The notes beneath the pieces are model-generated. The model was given only the letters and a program-made list of their open reading frames with translations. It searched no databases and had not been told where the DNA came from. A program made the translations under genes and the position numbers. Of a stretch of DNA of 64,000 bases, positions 62,284-64,000 are shown one piece after another (position 1 is the first letter of the stretch; every line of letters begins with the position of its first letter). The stretch is from positions 496,001 through 560,000 of the forward strand of contig CAVWCQ010000011.1 of NCBI GenBank assembly GCA_963753545.1, given 5' to 3'. This stretch comes from CAVWCQ01 sp963753545 (GTDB lineage: Bacteria; Chloroflexota; Anaerolineae; Aggregatilineales; Aggregatilineaceae).

Positions 62284-63903
62284 ATGGGCGCACCTGTGAC
62301 TGAAACTCTGCCCGCCGATGTGCGGGATGCGGCAATACCAGAAACAACGGGGATGGTGCGGGCGACCAGCGTGATCGCGCTGGGCAACGTCGCCAGCCGT
62401 GTGTTGGGGCTTGTCCGCGAAATGATCCTCTCCGCGCTGTTTGGCGCGGGCGCAGCGGTGGATGCCTTTAATCTGGCGATCATCGTGCCGCGCGGCCTGT
62501 ACGACCTGCTGATTGGCGGGCATGTTAATTCCGCGCTTGTCCCGGTCCTGAGCGAATACGCGTCGCACAAAAACCGGGATGACCTGTGGGAACTGGTCAA
62601 CCGCCTGCTGGGGATCGTGGTGATCTTTGTTTCGGCAATGATCCTGATCCTGGAACTGCTTGCCCCGCAGGTAATCAGCATTGTCGCCAGTGACAAAGCA
62701 ACGCCCGACGTGATCAACAAGGCAACTCATCTGCTGCGCGTGACGGCCCCGGCCCTGATGTTCCTCAGCCTGTTCGCCGTGCTGTCCGGCCTGCTCTATG
62801 CGCTGCGCCGCTTTACATGGCCCGCCTTCGCCTCAACTGTGTTCAACGGCATGATCGTGATCACGACACTGGTCCTGGCGGGCAGTATCGGCATCACGGC
62901 GGCGGCGATGGGCTGGCTGGTCGGCGCGCTGGTCCAACTGGCCCTCCAGGCACCCGGCCTGCGCGATGCTCGTATGCGGATCACCTTTCGCGGGGCGCTG
63001 TCGCATCCCGGCGTGCGGCGGATCGGACTGCTCTATATTCCAGTGATGGCGTCTCTGGCGCTCGATGTACTGATCAACCGCCCCTTCAGTTATAACCTCG
63101 CCTCTCGGACGGGAGAGGGCAGCATTTCCTATATGAACTGGGCCACCACCCTGATCCAGTTCCCGCAGGGGTTGGTCGCCATTGCCATCTCGGCGGCGAT
63201 CCTGCCCACACTCTCCCGGCAAGCCGTCCGGTTCGCAGAGGATCGGGGCCAGTCGTTTAAAGACACGCTGGGCCAGGGCCTCCGGCTGGCGATTGTCCTG
63301 ATCATCCCGGCGGCGGTGGGCCTGTTCGTTCTGGCGGAACCCGTCGTGGGCCTGATCTTCCAACACGGCAAATTTAACGCGGGCGACACAGCGATCACGG
63401 CTCTTGCCCTGCGGCTGTACCTGCTCGGCCTGCCGTTCGCGGCGGTTGATCTGCTGCTGGTTTTCGCCTTTTATGCGCGCCAGAATACCCTCACTCCGGC
63501 CCTGGTCGGGCTGCTCAGCCTGGGAGCCTATATGATCGTGGCGCTCGTGCTGCTGCCCTGGTACAGCCTGTTTGCCCTGATGATCGCGGATTCGGTCAAA
63601 TTCCTGATCCACACGGGCGTCTCGGCGTGGCTGCTTTATCGCGCCCTGGATGGTTATGGGGATCAGCGCCTGATCCGCACCACCGTTCGAACCGCCCTCG
63701 CCGCTGCTGGGATGGGAATCCTGACCTTTGCCATCGCCTTCGCCTTGGAGCATGTCCTCGCTGCGGGATTGATCCGGCAGTTCCTTACCGTCAGCGTTGC
63801 GGGCGGCGTGGGGCTGATTTCGTTCAGTCTGCTGGCGGCGCGGCTGGATGTGGGCGAATGGCGTTGGGTGCGCGATCTGCTGCGGCGGCGGTTAGGGCTG
63901 TAG
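62284..63903 (+). CDS. murJ: Lipid II flippase MurJ (MviN)
   Basis: 539 residues, about 14 helices. MurJ flips lipid II for cell-wall synthesis. Marks: ASRVLGLVREMILSALFGAGAAVDAFNLAIIVP (first helices with the family Arg and Asp), NSALVPVLSEY, SSISYMNW-type GEGSISYMNWATTLIQFPQGLVAIAIS, and HGKFNAGDT in the later loop. The annotated ATG has only a weak ribosome site; ATG 62353, after an ACGGGG stretch, is an alternative that keeps all helices. Confidence 0.93.
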   Translation: MGAPVTETLPADVRDAAIPETTGMVRATSVIALGNVASRVLGLVREMILSALFGAGAAVDAFNLAIIVPRGLYDLLIGGHVNSALVPVLSEYASHKNRDDLWELVNRLLGIVVIFVSAMILILELLAPQVISIVASDKATPDVINKATHLLRVTAPALMFLSLFAVLSGLLYALRRFTWPAFASTVFNGMIVITTLVLAGSIGITAAAMGWLVGALVQLALQAPGLRDARMRITFRGALSHPGVRRIGLLYIPVMASLALDVLINRPFSYNLASRTGEGSISYMNWATTLIQFPQGLVAIAISAAILPTLSRQAVRFAEDRGQSFKDTLGQGLRLAIVLIIPAAVGLFVLAEPVVGLIFQHGKFNAGDTAITALALRLYLLGLPFAAVDLLLVFAFYARQNTLTPALVGLLSLGAYMIVALVLLPWYSLFALMIADSVKFLIHTGVSAWLLYRALDGYGDQRLIRTTVRTALAAAGMGILTFAIAFALEHVLAAGLIRQFLTVSVAGGVGLISFSLLAARLDVGEWRWVRDLLRRRLGL

Positions 63904-63982
63904 GCTGTAGCAACCCAACAAAACTGGGGGGTACGGCAAGTCGCCAACAGGACTATCATAGGAATGGAAGGGGGACACACCT

Positions 63983-64000
63983 ATGCGACGCCTGTCTTTC
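63983..64000 (+). CDS. Start of a gene cut by the window edge
   Basis: ATG 63983 follows GGAAGGGGG at good spacing. Only MRRLSF is visible; the basic start would fit a signal peptide or membrane protein. Product unknown. Confidence 0.5.

Overview
The window is about 64 kb of GC-rich bacterial chromosome, densely coded on both strands. No rRNA, tRNA, intact IS, prophage or CRISPR array was seen. The gene content suggests a Chloroflexota (Anaerolineae-like) bacterium: long domain-fused membrane proteins, an RRM protein with a PHAX-type domain, a lipoprotein/NupOPQ-type nucleoside importer, and GTAG-headed palindromic repeats. This placement is an inference and no marker gene proves it.

Layout. 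0-7 kb: repeat elements, rsgA, and a minus-strand group of a WD40-like secreted protein, an ABC-2 permease and a subtilisin-like protease. 7.4-14.4 kb: an exopolysaccharide set (sugar-1-P transferase fused to a degenerate GGDEF domain, GT2 glycosyltransferase, two tiny coupled ORFs, Wzx-type flippase), then an ABC exporter. 14.4-21.8 kb: two sensor kinases, the RRM+PHAX protein, a DUF456 membrane protein and a methyltransferase. 21.8-25 kb: a minus-strand operon of a nucleoside hydrolase and two M42-type peptidases. 25.2-40.7 kb: a large plus-strand nucleoside locus with a BMP lipoprotein, an importer ATPase, two permeases with unusual extensions, an ADP-ribosylglycohydrolase, PfkB kinases, YjbQ, PsuG, a flippase-like membrane protein and two nucleoside hydrolases. 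41-48 kb: catalase, an aldo/keto reductase behind a MerR-type promoter, a CDP-alcohol phosphatidyltransferase, a DsrE-like protein, and a SIS/PfkB-like/GNAT group. 48-64 kb: S41 protease, PucR-type regulator, response regulator, KynB and a kynureninase-like enzyme, TPR protein, a trypsin-like protease with a free-standing copy of its N-terminal domain, a degenerate REP-type transposase relative, a membrane molybdopterin oxidoreductase, a GT39-like protein and MurJ.

The 25-40 kb locus reads as an uptake and breakdown pathway for nucleosides, including pseudouridine. The BMP lipoprotein and ABC importer bring nucleosides in, hydrolases release bases and ribose, PfkB kinases phosphorylate, and PsuG splits pseudouridine-5'-phosphate. 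The divergent minus-strand operon adds another nucleoside hydrolase.

Caution: eleven genes are split by frame breaks, twelve breaks in all. One is explained exactly by a 14-bp tandem duplication. The rest look like single-base indels, and their number points to assembly or sequencing error more than to gene decay.
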